A program made the translations under genes and the position numbers. A DNA stretch of 64,000 bases. Source: JAXGXJ01 sp963829545. Lineage in GTDB: Bacteria > Actinomycetota > Thermoleophilia > RBG-16-64-13. The DNA lies in contig CAWHIX010000011.1 in assembly GCA_963829545.1 (NCBI GenBank), positions 124,001 through 188,000 on the forward strand, given 5' to 3'. Below, piece by piece: positions 54,855-64,000 of the stretch (position 1 is the stretch's first letter; every line of letters begins with the position of its first letter). The notes under the pieces are model-generated. The model made no database searches. It saw only the letters and a program-made list of their open reading frames with translations, and was not told where the DNA came from.

Positions 54855-54900
54855 GGTTTCCTAAACCTCGTGTCGCGCGTTCGATTCGCGCCGAGGGCAC
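54855..54900 (+). repeat. tRNA-Arg 3' fragment, copy 2 (attachment-site-like)
   Basis: 46 bases match the tRNA from the anticodon stem to the discriminator with one change in the anticodon-stem/variable-loop boundary. The sequence CCCGCGCC just before it is shared with copy 3 but not with the true tRNA, so both copies came from the same kind of element end. Confidence 0.85.
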
Positions 54901-55003
54901 TACCGTGTTGGACGACGCCGAAGCCGCGAACCTCAAGGCCCTGCCGGATACGTGGCGGAGCTGGCGACGCTGACCGCCGCGCGCCCCCGCGTATGACCAA
55001 CCC

Positions 55004-56751
55004 CTACCGATACACGTATTCTCCCGCCGCGTGTCTGGGCGGTACGACCGGGATCTGCAGATAGGAATCAAACTCGCCGCCGGTGTGGACGACGTGCTGC
55101 CCCTTGTTCTGGAGATTCCAGGCAAAGGGCTCGAACCAGCCCTCACGGAAGTAGCGGCCGGCTATCTGCAATCGCAGCTGCTCGCCCTTGTGCCAGATAC
55201 GACTCAAAGGATAGATGGCTATGTCTACCGGTACGATCTCCCCGGGCTTCAGCTTCTGGCGCGTGCGGTGCGCCTGCACAGGCTGAAACTCGGTCGAGAG
55301 CTCCGGATCGAGTGCGCGCTGCGACACCCGCAGCTTGCCCGGGAGTGCCCGGATGCGGCTGGCCCATCACGTTCACGGGCACGAAGTCACCTCTGGCGTC
55401 GAGCTTCATGAGCGTGATGAAGAGGTCGATCTCGTCGTTGCCATCAGCCTCCACCCAGAGGTGCACCTTGGCGTAGCCGGTGAGCTCCATATCCTCCTGT
55501 GCAGGTGATATCGAAGGTCGTTCGTCCCTCTTCTGCGTCGTAGGAAGCCTTGGAGATGGCGGCGGCTGGTTGCAGGCTCAGCTTGCCACCCGCCGCGTCG
55601 AGGTAGAGCTTCCGGTACTGCGTCCGGGCCAAGGGGAACTCTCGTTCCGGCCGGGCCACCTGGAAGTCGTGGTCGTAGGCGTCCATGACGTCGATACGTA
55701 CGGGCGGTGTCGCCTCCCAGCCATTGCGGATGCCCTTCAGGTAGCGGTCGAAGAAGCGCTTCAGATCCTCCATGTTCCACCACATGTAGCTATCGGCCCA
55801 TTCGAACTCGCGATGTGCCCGCAGCCATTTCTTCTTGGATCCAATATTCATATACGCGTTCATGGCGCCGCGCAGGTGGATGTGGTTCCAGCCGGCGGTG
55901 ATGTAGGCGGGGACTGTGATCTTCTCGAAGTCCGGGATCTTCGACTCCCAGTAGGGATTCATGAGCGGATACTCCTCCGTCATGGCCACGTTGTCGATGA
56001 TGTAGCCGCGACCGCGGAAGACCTGCCAGATGAAGCGGTGGAAGTCGATTGCCGGGATGCCGTTGTCGGTGTTGTATTCCCGGTAGATGTCGGTGCCCCC
56101 CTCCCAAGGAGCGATGCAGGTGAGATGCGGTGGCTGCAGAGGGGCGACGTCCCATTGCGCCATGGCCAGAGCCGAGTTGCCGAACATCCCCACTTTGCCG
56201 CTGGACCACGGCTGGGCCGCGACCCATTCGATGGTGTCGTAGCAGTCGAGGCCGCACTGCCTGCCGAGGTGGGGAAAGTCACCCTCCGAGTTGCCCACGC
56301 CACGCCCCTCGGCGTTGATGACCGCGTAGCCTTGTTTGCACCAATAGGCGGGATCGGGGCCCTCGAACATGCACATGTTCGAGCAGCTGCTCTCGGGCAC
56401 ACCCAGGGTGAAGTTGTCCTGACCCGGTGGGTTGGAGCGCTTGCCGTAGTAGGAGTAGGCGAGGATTGCGGGTAGGTCCTTCTCGCCGGCTGCGCCGTCG
56501 GGACGGAACACGTCGACGTAGATGGTGATGCCGTCGCGGAGCTTGACGGCCACATCCTGGTCCACGCGGATGCCGTCCTCGACGTAGCTGCGAGGGTTCA
56601 GAGGAGGATAGATGCCCGCGCCCGGGAGCTTCGTCTCCAGAGGTGCCTCGGGCGGCGTCGATCGGTAGTAGAGAACCTCGAACACGTCGTCCCCGAACCG
56701 CTCCGGGATCTTGACATATTCCCTCGGGGTGCTCATCGCTTCATCGGACAC
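55004..56751 (-). CDS. CocE/NonD-family hydrolase, twice frameshifted
   Basis: About 582 aa after corrections near 55495 and 55350. It has the alpha/beta-hydrolase fold with DGITIYVDVFRPDG, GYAVINAEGRGVGNSEG for the oxyanion region, and GKVGMFGNSALAMAQW as the nucleophile elbow. Most relatives read GxSYxG, so Ala at the fourth position is unusual. The C-terminal jelly-roll (LKPGEIVPVDIAIYPLSRIW; GEQLRLQIAGRYF) is the X-Pro dipeptidyl-peptidase-type domain in the second and third frames. It could cleave esters or amides; the substrate is unknown. The GTG start has GGGGGAGG upstream. It lies 17 bases after the substrate-binding protein gene. Confidence 0.87.
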
Positions 56752-56767
56752 GGCTGGCCTCCCCCCG

Positions 56768-58207
56768 CTACTCGTACTTCATGGGCTGCAGCGCGACAGC
56801 AGGGACCATCGGCGCTAGGACATTGCTCACCACCACCGTCTCGTAGGGCCATTTCTCACCCCTCACCCACTGCTGCCCGGTCATGATCGGCTTCGTGATG
56901 TTGGGGTGTGGACGGGTGCCGGTTGGGTCTCCGGGGTTCTGGTCCACAGGCTTGGTCATGTCGATGGGGCCCAGGACCGTCTCGAGGTTCGAGGAGGTGA
57001 TGGCCGTCAGGATGGTCTCCTTGTTATCTGGATCGGCGGCGCGCGTCATGACGTCGACCGCCCAACTGATCTTGGCGTGGCCGCCGATGGCACCGGTCCA
57101 CTGGCTGTCGGTGGCCTTTTCGTAGTCGTCGGCCAACTCTTGGCAGGTCATCCCCGTCAGGGAGTCCGTGAAGGGGAAGGTGGGATGCCATGACCCGTCG
57201 GGCCCGACGAGTCCATAGACGGTCGGTCCGACGGCTTCCGCCGCCTGTGGGAAGCCGAGGGCAAGGGCCATGCTCGCCACCGGTGGCTTGAATCCCTGCT
57301 GGAGGCTCTGATTCCAGAAGTTGGTGAAGTCTGGGGTGAAGGTGGCCCCGGTAAGGACCTCGCACCCCTCCTTCTTGAACTCGCTTATCTGGGCGGTGAA
57401 GTCCTCGGCGCCCGGGGTGTACAAGCCGGGAGCGACGATGCTGTATCCAGCCGCTTCGAGGTACGGCGGCGCCCCGGTGTTGGGGTCGAGCCAAGCCAGT
57501 CCATCGGCGTTGTTCGGCGCGAGGAAGGCGACCTTCTTGTTGTTGGGAGTCTTCTCGAAGACGTCCACCATACCCGCGCAGACCTGCTCGAGGCCGAGCA
57601 ACTGGCCGTACGTCCACTTGAACGGCTTCTCAAAGCTCCCACCCCGGGCGAAGACGAAAGCCGCCCAAGGGCAAAAGACGCTGATGAATGGCGTCTCCAT
57701 CGCCTCCGCTTGGTCGGCGGCAGGATTGACGGTATCGGGCGAGCCGGACGCCGTCAGGATGTCGACCTTGTCGTTGCTGATCATGTCGCCCGCCACCTGA
57801 GCGGCGCGGTTGGAGTCGGACTGAGTGTCACGGAAGATGATGCTGACGGGGTGCTTCTTGCCGTCGCCCAGCACGAGCCCGTCGCCTATGGTCTTCTTGG
57901 CGAGGTCCGCCGACCAGATGTCGGCGATGCCGAACACCGCCAGCGGCCCGGTCTGGGGTGTCACCACCCCGATCTTGACCTCGCGGCCCATCTCCGCCGC
58001 GGTGCTGACCGTGGTACTACTCGCGGCAGCAGTCGAGCCGGTAGTAGGCGCACTTGTCGTGCTCGCGGATGCCGTGGTGGTCGTGGCCGTCTCTTCTTCT
58101 CCGCACGCGGCGACAAGTCCACCAAGCCCGGCGACCACACCGATGGTCGCTCCGGCCACGCCGGCCATCTTGAGGAACTCTCGGCGGCTTACCACGTCTC
58201 GATTCAT
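56768..58207 (-). CDS. ABC transporter substrate-binding lipoprotein (branched-chain type)
   Basis: About 479 aa. The twin-arginine-like signal SRREFLKMAGVAGATIGVV ends in a lipobox (VAAC), then a Thr/Ser-rich linker (TTTTASASTTSAPTTG). The Peripla_BP_6 domain starts at VKIGVVTPQTGPLAVFG, continues through RDTQSDSNRAAQVAGDMIS and ends near the C-terminus. Members bind amino acids, amides or aromatic acids for a LivHMGF-type importer, but no permease or ATPase genes are present here. The ATG at 58207 is preceded by AGAGGGGGAG. It forms a two-gene operon with the CocE hydrolase and diverges from tetR across a palindrome. It may supply a substrate that the hydrolase degrades. Confidence 0.9.
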   Translation of the reverse strand: MNRDVVSRREFLKMAGVAGATIGVVAGLGGLVAACGEEETATTTTASASTTSAPTTGSTAAASSTTVSTAAEMGREVKIGVVTPQTGPLAVFGIADIWSADLAKKTIGDGLVLGDGKKHPVSIIFRDTQSDSNRAAQVAGDMISNDKVDILTASGSPDTVNPAADQAEAMETPFISVFCPWAAFVFARGGSFEKPFKWTYGQLLGLEQVCAGMVDVFEKTPNNKKVAFLAPNNADGLAWLDPNTGAPPYLEAAGYSIVAPGLYTPGAEDFTAQISEFKKEGCEVLTGATFTPDFTNFWNQSLQQGFKPPVASMALALGFPQAAEAVGPTVYGLVGPDGSWHPTFPFTDSLTGMTCQELADDYEKATDSQWTGAIGGHAKISWAVDVMTRAADPDNKETILTAITSSNLETVLGPIDMTKPVDQNPGDPTGTRPHPNITKPIMTGQQWVRGEKWPYETVVVSNVLAPMVPAVALQPMKYE

Positions 58208-58278
58208 CACTCCCCCTCTCTTGGGCATCTCGGCTGCGGACCTCCGGCACGGCTGACAGCCAGAGCGAGGCCCCTGTT

Positions 58279-58302
58279 CTACTAACTAAGTTTAGTTAGT
58301 AG
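58279..58302. promoter_or_regulatory. TetR-type palindromic operator
   Basis: CTACTAACTAA and its exact reverse complement are separated by two bases. The site lies between the divergent TetR gene and the substrate-binding protein gene, 72 bases from the latter start and 57 from the former. This is the expected position for autoregulation and joint control. Confidence 0.85.
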
Positions 58303-58358
58303 CATCTGCCTGCTACCATGTCAAGAGAGGGCTGGTCAGCGAGCACGGAAGGTGAGGG

Positions 58359-59006
58359 GTGAACGGAGCCACGGCTCAGACGCCGGCACGGCAAGGACGT
58401 TGGACCAAGAGAGAACGGCGTGCTCAGATCGCCGCTGTGACGCTGGAGATCATCGCTCGCGAGGGCGTCCACGCGGCCACACTCACTCGTATCGCCAGGG
58501 CTGCGGGGATCGCGACCCCTTCCCTCTACAACCACTACTCCGGCAGAAGAGAGATACTCGAAGCCGCGCTGAACCTGCTACTCGAACGGGTACTTGCCTG
58601 GGTCGACTCCTCTACGAACCCAAACATGCTGGAGCGCCTGCGCGAACTGGGCGGCTCCTTGCACGAAGCCCGGATCGCGCCCGATGAAACCTCAGTGATA
58701 GCCCCGTTGTTCGAGCTGGCGGCTGTGGCCCGGGCTGAGGGGCTGATGGAGAGAATGCGCGGGAACCAGTTGGTAACGCTCCAGCGCTTCATCGACATCG
58801 TCGAGGACGGCAAACGGCAGGGCACCATTCGGGAAGACGCCGATCCCAAGGTCGTAGGGTGGAGCATCATGGGACTCGGCTGGACCAAGGATTTCGCCCT
58901 TCTCGAGGGCCTGGACGAGTTCATCACCGATGGTACCGCCGACACTATTCTGGAGAGCATTCTCGACAGGATCAGAGTGGTCCCCACCGACCTGACTCCG
59001 AAGTAG
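58359..59006 (+). CDS. TetR-family transcriptional regulator
   Basis: 215 aa. The HTH is in residues 20-65 (RRAQIAAVTLEIIAREGVHA; TRIARAAGIATPSLYNHYSG). The C-terminal ligand domain is helical, and its ligand is unknown. The GTG start has GGAAGG upstream. It diverges from the substrate-binding protein/hydrolase operon and the 24-base palindrome lies between. It probably represses the operon until the transported compound appears. Confidence 0.92.
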   Translation: MNGATAQTPARQGRWTKRERRAQIAAVTLEIIAREGVHAATLTRIARAAGIATPSLYNHYSGRREILEAALNLLLERVLAWVDSSTNPNMLERLRELGGSLHEARIAPDETSVIAPLFELAAVARAEGLMERMRGNQLVTLQRFIDIVEDGKRQGTIREDADPKVVGWSIMGLGWTKDFALLEGLDEFITDGTADTILESILDRIRVVPTDLTPK

Positions 59007-59042
59007 AACTACTGCGCGTGCATTGAGCCGGGTGAGTGGGCC

Positions 59043-59219
59043 GTGACCGGCGTTCCTGCGGGCGCCGTGCTCATTTCGTTGAGCGAACTCGAGCAACGCG
59101 CCCCCGACGAATTGACGCTGGACATGCCGGTCTACGTGATATGCAGCGCTGACCTCTACCCAAATGACACGTGGTGCTACAGCATCGACAGGATGGACGG
59201 CGGCAGCGGCGATTTCTGA
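59043..59219 (+). pseudogene. Rhodanese-like fragment
   Basis: A short frame reads VPAGAVLISLSELEQRAPDE and LDMPVYVICSA, which resembles the middle of single-domain rhodaneses (PGAVLIPLSEL..., PVYVVC). The upstream half is missing and the sequence diverges after the Cys. It lies between tetR and the third tRNA fragment, so it may be the stump of a gene cut by insertion. Confidence 0.45.
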
Positions 59220-59261
59220 ACGTGGCGATACTCGGTAACACCCGGTGGACAGCCCCGCGCC

Positions 59262-59307
59262 GGTTTCCAGAACCTTGTGTCGCGCGTTCGATTCGCGCCG
59301 AGGGCAC
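59262..59307 (+). repeat. tRNA-Arg 3' fragment, copy 3 (attachment-site-like)
   Basis: The 46-base match to the tRNA 3' half differs in two anticodon-loop bases, and the three bases after it also match. It ends the second putative island and is preceded by CCCGCGCC, as copy 2 is. Confidence 0.85.
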
Positions 59308-59324
59308 CTTACTACTATAGATCC

Positions 59325-59861
59325 TCAGTTCGCGCCCAGCTTACGGCAGACGATTTGGGCCATTGCTCTTCGAGGGTTCTCAAAGAGACCTTCAAAATAG
59401 TGGATGATCTGCCAGTCCTCAAACCAGTCAGCCAGCTCTCCGGGTTGCAGCAGATGATCCGGATTATGAGGGCGGCCGTATTTGGGCTGTTCGCTGGTGA
59501 AGGTCTCATAGATGAGGATCCCTCCTTCGCGGATTCCCTTTCGTAGCATGGGGATGAGCGGTCGATAGAGGTAATGGAAGACGAGGATCGCCCGGTAGTA
59601 TTCCTCTTGAAGAGGGTTCGTACCGGTTTCCAGATCGACCTCCCAGAATTCCGCTTTGAGTCCCTGTCCCTGTGCCGACCTTCGGGCTACTGCCAGCGCT
59701 TGCGGCGATCGATCCGCAAGAACGACCGGCAAGTTCAGGCCCGCCAAGAAGAGCCCATTTTCCCCCGTACCACAAGCCAGATCCAGGACAGGACCTTCCA
59801 GACGTTCGTGCTCCAGGAGAGAGCTGAATCTCACTAGTAAGGGATCAACGGCCATCATCAA
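59325..59861 (-). CDS. SAM-dependent methyltransferase (TehB/UbiE-like)
   Basis: 178 aa. Motif I is VLDLACGTGENGLFLA with the usual acidic residue in VVLADRS. Later come EFWEVDLETG and GGILIYETFTSEQPKYG, which is typical of small class I methyltransferases near TehB. The substrate is unknown. The start is the ATG at 59861. It is downstream of the third tRNA fragment, so it lies outside the islands, and it is convergent with tetR. Confidence 0.82.
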   Translation of the reverse strand: MMMAVDPLLVRFSSLLEHERLEGPVLDLACGTGENGLFLAGLNLPVVLADRSPQALAVARRSAQGQGLKAEFWEVDLETGTNPLQEEYYRAILVFHYLYRPLIPMLRKGIREGGILIYETFTSEQPKYGRPHNPDHLLQPGELADWFEDWQIIHYFEGLFENPRRAMAQIVCRKLGAN

Positions 59862-59947
59862 GTACTACATGGTCGGTCGTCAGGGGCTGTATGGGCTGGA
59901 TACTGGACTGGCGGTTGTCGGCTCAAACGGGTCTTCTTGGGCTGAAG

Positions 59948-62900
59948 TCACGCGACGACCGCCGGCCTTATGACCTCGGGCGCGTCTAGCAGTCGCCTCG
60001 CCTGAGCGAGGAAGAACTTGCTCCCCATCGCCTCGAACTCGGACTCGGCTTGCTCCAACTGCTCGCGGTCGCCTGTCTGCTTGCCCCATTCGAGCATCGT
60101 CAGAGCTCCCTCGTATCGGCACCCGAGCTCCTCCGCGTGTTCGAGACTCTTGCGCCACCACTTCTCGGCCTTGCTCGGGTGGCCGATCAGCCATTCGTAG
60201 GTCCCCTGAAGCCGACAGGCGGGAACGAGAGCGGTCATGTCGAGTCGTCCCTGCTTCAACGCTGCCGCACACGCGCGCTTGGCCTCCCTGAGCGCTGTCT
60301 CCCGGGTTGGGCCGTCGGCCCGCTCCGCAGCGCATAGAGCTGCTGCCGCAGCACCGGTGATCACCATGGTGGCGTTGAAGCCTCGGATTCCATACTTGCG
60401 CAGGTTTGCCCGATGCTCGGTCAACAGCACTTCGGCCTCCTCGAGCCGTCCTTGCACGAGCAGACAGGCTGCAAGCCTGCCCGCTACCTTCGACGCTATT
60501 CGGTAGTCGGTTGCAGCAAGCATGGCCCCAATCGTACGACGCATCCCCGCCTCCCCTGACTGCAAGTCCCCGGTCATATAGAGCAACTCGGACTCCCAGG
60601 CTTGTCCATACACCTCGGTCAAGCCATCGCCCGCATCACGACCGTTCTCCCCTAGCTCTCTCGCCATCGCCAGAGCCCGCTCGAACTCCCCCCGCTCGGC
60701 GGGTATGTGGACGCCTATTCCCATGGCGATCCCGGCGGACGAACGGATATTGCCTAGGTCCCTGAAGCGCTCCCAACTGCGACGCAGGCAATCCTCGGCC
60801 CTCGCAGAGTTCCCTGCGAGCCAGAACTCCCACATCCCATCGACGAGATCGGCCTGAGCTTGTTCTGCGGGCCATCCTCCCTGCTCCGCTATCCGCCTGG
60901 CTCGGGTGATGTATGACTTTGAAAGGCGCGGCGCCGGCATTACCAGCGAGCATCATGCCCATGGCCGAAGCTCCCGAGGAGGCGGCCCAGCCGATGCCCT
61001 GTGTCTCCGCCTGATTCAAGTCAGTAATCATGATGAGCAGTGCGCGCGCCTGGTCCGCAAAGCCCTCGATCCATCCAAGTGACTGGTATATCCGACACAA
61101 CTCATCGGCCTGGCGGACCGCGTCGGGGGTGGTGTAAGCCGGCTTGAACCAGGGCCACGCCCGATGCCAGATCTGCACCAGAATCTGATGCATGATCTCG
61201 CGGCGAACGGCTCGAGTCGAATCAGGGAACGGTTGTCCGAGGGTCGTCAGGGACTGGTACAGATAGTCGCGCGCCTGGGCGTGATCGCCCCGGCGGTGAA
61301 GCGCCTCCCCCATCTTTCGTTCAAGAACAGCCCGGTCAAGCGGATCCCATTTGTCCCCGAAGGCTCGGCCATAGGCGTCAATTGCCTCCTCGTAGTGAGC
61401 GAGAGCCTCGTGGTCGGCGGCTATCTTCCCTGCCTGGTCCCCGGCCTTGAAGAGATAGTCTTGGGCCTTCTCCCAGTCCTCGGCCTTCGAGCAGTGATAG
61501 GCAAGAAGGGAGTGGAACTCATCGAGCCTCTCGGGGAAGAGGGTCTCGATGGCCCGAGCCACCTTGCGGTGGACCTCCTTGCGACGGGCGAGCAGAATGC
61601 TTTCGTAGGTGGCCTCCTGGACCAGGGCGTGCTTGAAGATGTACTCGAGTTCCGGGTCGCGAGCCTTCTCGAGGATGAGCTCCCGAGCTTCGAGGGTGGC
61701 CAGGCACTGGTCTAGCTCCCGGTCAGCCTCAGCGATGCGCGCGAGCACCCTATAGAAGAAGCTGCGCCCCACGACCGAGGCGAGCCGCAGCACCTGCTTC
61801 AGGCCATCATCTAGACGATCGATGCGGGCCATGATGACGCCCTGCAACGTGTCAGGGATGGTGATGCGAGCGGCCTGCTCGGTGATCCGCCAAGCGCCGG
61901 TGGCATCGTCTCGTACCAGTCCACCGAGGTCGATGAGGCTGCGGACCACCTCCTCTACGAAGAAGGGATTGCCCTCAGCTTTGTCGAGGATGGTATCCCT
62001 CAGGCGGGCGGGAAGCTCATCAAGGTGCGCCAGGTTGCGGACAAGGGCCACGCTCTCCTCAGGGGAGAGAGGCCTTAGGGCGATCTCGGTCAGGCGGTCG
62101 GCATGTTCACCGTGAACGAGCTCGCGCAGCCCGGCGAGAGCGGTTTCCGTCTCCGGCCGGCTGACAAGACAGAAGAGGATAGGCACCTCGCCGGAAAGAG
62201 GCAGGAGATGTTCAAGAAGCGTGGCGGTGGAGCCGTCCAGCCAGTGGACGTCTTCGAACACGACCACCGTGGGGCGCTTCTGAGCCAGACGGGCGAAATA
62301 GAGACGGGTGGCACGGTAGATCTGGCGGCCCATAGCCTCACCGTCCAGGTATCTGACCTTGGGGGCGAGTTCCTCGGGAAGGGAGAGGCTAAGAAGGGTC
62401 GCAAGATAAGGGAGGATCTCGATTCGCTCCTCGCCGAAGAGCGCTCCCACCCGGGCGGCCAGCTTGGCCCAACGCTCCCTCTCGGTGTCGTCGCTCTCGA
62501 TACCGACGTCCTGCTGGATGATCTCAAGGAGCGGCCAGTAGCTGATGGTACGGCCGAAAGACAGGGCATGGCCCTCCAGCCAGGAGATCCTTTCTTGCTC
62601 GGCTTCGGCGCGCGCCTCAGCGACAAGGCGGGATTTCCCCAGCCCGGCCTCGCCGGTAATGAGCAGCACACCGCCCTCCCCGCGCGACAAGCGCTCGAGG
62701 GATCGCCGGAACAAGACCAGTTCCCCCTCCCGGCCAACCAGAGGGGAAGACAGGCCAAGGTCCAGACGGGCAGTCGTCGTCGCGGCCTGGGCCGAGAGGA
62801 GACGGCGGACGGCTACCGGGTCGGCTCTCCCCTTAAGACTCAAAGTGTCTGCCAACTGGAACTCAAAGGCATGGGCGGTCTGACGATAGGTATCGGCTCC

Positions 62901-63482
62901 CACCAGGATCTCCCCGGCCTTGGCCGCTCCCTTCAGACGGGCCGCCACGTTCACCGCGTCGCCCATGACCGAGTAGTCCTGGCGACTCCCGCCCCCCACG
63001 CCACCAGCGTACACAAGACCGGTGTTCACCCCGAAGTGCACCCCCAGGCTGACTCCGTGCTCCCGGTTGAAGTCCGAGAGGGTGTCGCGCATCTCCAGAG
63101 CAGCTCTAAGCGCCCGCTCCGGGTCGTTCTCGTGGGCTTGGGGAGCTCCGAAGAGCGCCATCACCTCGTCGCCGATGAACTTGTCGATAGTGCCGCTGTA
63201 GCGCTCGATGCAGGGGACCAACCGATCGAAGCAGGCGGTGATGAGGTCGCGCACGACCTCAGGGTCCATCTTCTCGGAGAGCGAGGTGAATCCTGAGATG
63301 TCAGCGAACAGCACGGTGACCGGGCGACGGTCGGCATCCTTAAGGACACCGCCGGGCCGCTCTACGTGCTGCGGGGCGGTGGGTAGGGCAGGGGGGGAGC
63401 CAGGGTCGACCAGCGGTGCGGCGCACCCTCCGCAGAACCGCATTCCCGCAGGATTCTCCGTTTCACACGACGGGCACTTCAC
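59948..63482 (-). CDS. Zinc-ribbon/class III cyclase/AAA ATPase/TPR protein, frameshifted
   Basis: About 1178 aa after one correction near 60945. The order is a zinc ribbon (CPSCETENPAGMRFCGGC), a class III adenylate/guanylate cyclase domain (FADISGFTSLSEKMDPE and FIGDEVMALFGAPQ carry the metal Asp residues), then an AAA_16 ATPase (ITGEAGLGKSRLVAEA; VVVFEDVHWLDGSTA). About 500 residues of TPR-like helices follow. It resembles the mycobacterial cyclase-ATPase regulators. The GTG at 63482 with GGGGAGG upstream gives the ribbon at the N-terminus. It may make cAMP in response to a signal sensed by the repeats; this is inference. Confidence 0.9.
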
Positions 63483-63609
63483 AACCTGACCTCCCCGACC
63501 GCGTGGCGAACTCTGCAAGACTACAACGCAGGCGGGTGCGACGCCAAGTGTGCGAGAATGGCGGCATCTGGTGGCTCGGAGAAACGGACGGTTCGAAAGC
63601 GAGGGGTTG

Positions 63610-64000
63610 GTGACCCGGCTTGTTGTGCTAGGTTCCGGCGGCTGGATTCCCGAAGAAGGACGGATGACGACCTGCGTCGCGTACCGAGCGGGAGAGGTCC
63701 TTTTCGTGTTTGACGCCGGTTCGGGCCTCGCCCGTCTAGGCCGCGAACCCTTCAACCAACTTGTCCCCCCGGCGAACCACCCCATCCACCTCTTCCTCTC
63801 CCATCTCCACATCGACCACACCGTTGGCCTCACGTACTTGCCGGCCCTCTGGGAGAACCGCACCGTGATCCATCTTCCGCCGAAGAGCGTGCTCGGGGTC
63901 GAACCTAGCGCTCTCGACGCGCTGCTCGGGGGCCCCTTCTTTCCACTTGGCCTCGATGACATCCATCCCGACGTCAGCGTCGAGATTCTCGGCAGCGGCG
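63610..64000 (+). CDS. Metallo-beta-lactamase-fold hydrolase (partial)
   Basis: About 130 aa before the window ends. GTG at 63610 gives VTRLVVLGSGGWIPEEG, then FDAGSGLARLG and the metal motif LSHLHIDHTVGL, the HxHxDH signature. The short family (tRNase Z/beta-lactamase-like) is not resolved. It diverges from the cyclase gene and runs off the right edge. Confidence 0.85.
   Translation, partial: MTRLVVLGSGGWIPEEGRMTTCVAYRAGEVLFVFDAGSGLARLGREPFNQLVPPANHPIHLFLSHLHIDHTVGLTYLPALWENRTVIHLPPKSVLGVEPSALDALLGGPFFPLGLDDIHPDVSVEILGSG

Larger units (their letters stand above)
53162..54900 (+). mobile_element. Putative island 1 at tRNA-Arg, carrying the RdhA-like gene
   Basis: The segment starts at the tRNA 3' end and finishes at a 46-base copy of the tRNA 3' half. 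That is the footprint of site-specific insertion at a tRNA, with the displaced end left distally. Only the RdhA-like gene and a possible small membrane frame lie inside. No integrase is visible, so movement would need an enzyme in trans or one since lost. Confidence 0.6.
54901..59307. mobile_element. Putative island 2, between tRNA-Arg fragments 2 and 3
   Basis: A 4.4 kb segment bounded by the second and third tRNA 3' fragments. It carries a CocE-type hydrolase, an ABC substrate-binding protein, a TetR regulator and a rhodanese remnant. No integrase, transposase or plasmid gene is visible. Confidence 0.55.

Noticed and set aside
1..64000. CRISPR arrays, IS elements and prophage
   Set aside because: No regularly spaced repeats of 25-40 bases, no transposase, and no integrase or capsid genes were recognised.

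Overview
The window is high-GC and gene-dense. It looks like a chromosomal segment of an uncultured, largely anaerobic actinobacterium (Actinomycetota). The pointers are Ser/Thr-rich linkers after lipobox or membrane segments, GTG and TTG starts, overlapping stop/start codons and a probable leaderless promoter. Anaerobic, oxygen-sensitive chemistry is prominent: a benzoyl-CoA-reductase-type activase with ferredoxins, indolepyruvate:ferredoxin oxidoreductase with a phenylacetate-CoA ligase, and a reductive-dehalogenase homologue. The taxonomic call is inference; no rRNA is present.

Layout. 0-5 kb: the 3' part of an activase/ferredoxin operon cut by the window edge, then 6-phosphogluconate dehydrogenase, a YfcE-type phosphoesterase and a 2OG-Fe(II) oxygenase. 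5-18 kb (minus strand): GAPDH, a giant PEP-dikinase-like protein, a CNNM/CorC-like membrane protein, a LOG-family protein, paaK, nth and iorBA. 18-22 kb (plus): ubiX, a PNPOx-like protein and a membrane-anchored PQQ-type propeller. 22-23 kb: a broken Phd/VapC toxin-antitoxin pair. 23-30 kb (minus): polX, rlmKL, mscL and a HerA-like ATPase. 30-33 kb: rpiB, a bacterial eRF1-like (VLRF1/baeRF) pair and a HAD phosphatase. 33-38.7 kb: a tight six-gene operon around an SPFH/zinc-ribbon protein and a DUF2207 membrane protein. 38.7-45.8 kb: glpK, an FmdE-like protein, a VanW protein, birA and bioY with a recognisable BirA operator, and uppP. 45.8-53 kb: an SLH-domain polysaccharide deacetylase, a two-component system divergent from an HtrA protease, acylphosphatase, DUF4126 and nitroreductase, with two copies of a covarying hairpin. 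53-59.3 kb: tRNA-Arg(CCT) followed by two tandem segments, each ended by a copy of the tRNA 3' half. They carry an RdhA-like gene, and then a CocE-type hydrolase, an ABC substrate-binding lipoprotein and a TetR regulator. 59.3-64 kb: a methyltransferase, a cyclase/AAA/TPR protein and the start of a metallo-beta-lactamase-fold gene.

Working together. iorAB and paaK fit anaerobic breakdown of aromatic amino acids through aryl-acetyl-CoA. The BcrD-type activase and its ferredoxins fit ATP-driven electron delivery to a benzoyl-CoA-type reductase or dehydratase lying outside the window. birA and bioY form a biotin sensing and uptake pair. The response regulator/kinase pair and htrA look like an envelope-stress module.

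Quality caution. About twenty genes read as one family member only after one to three single-base frame corrections, often in G/C runs. This is far more than real decay would give, so uncorrected assembly indels are likely. Frameshifted genes are annotated over their full extent with the approximate shift position.
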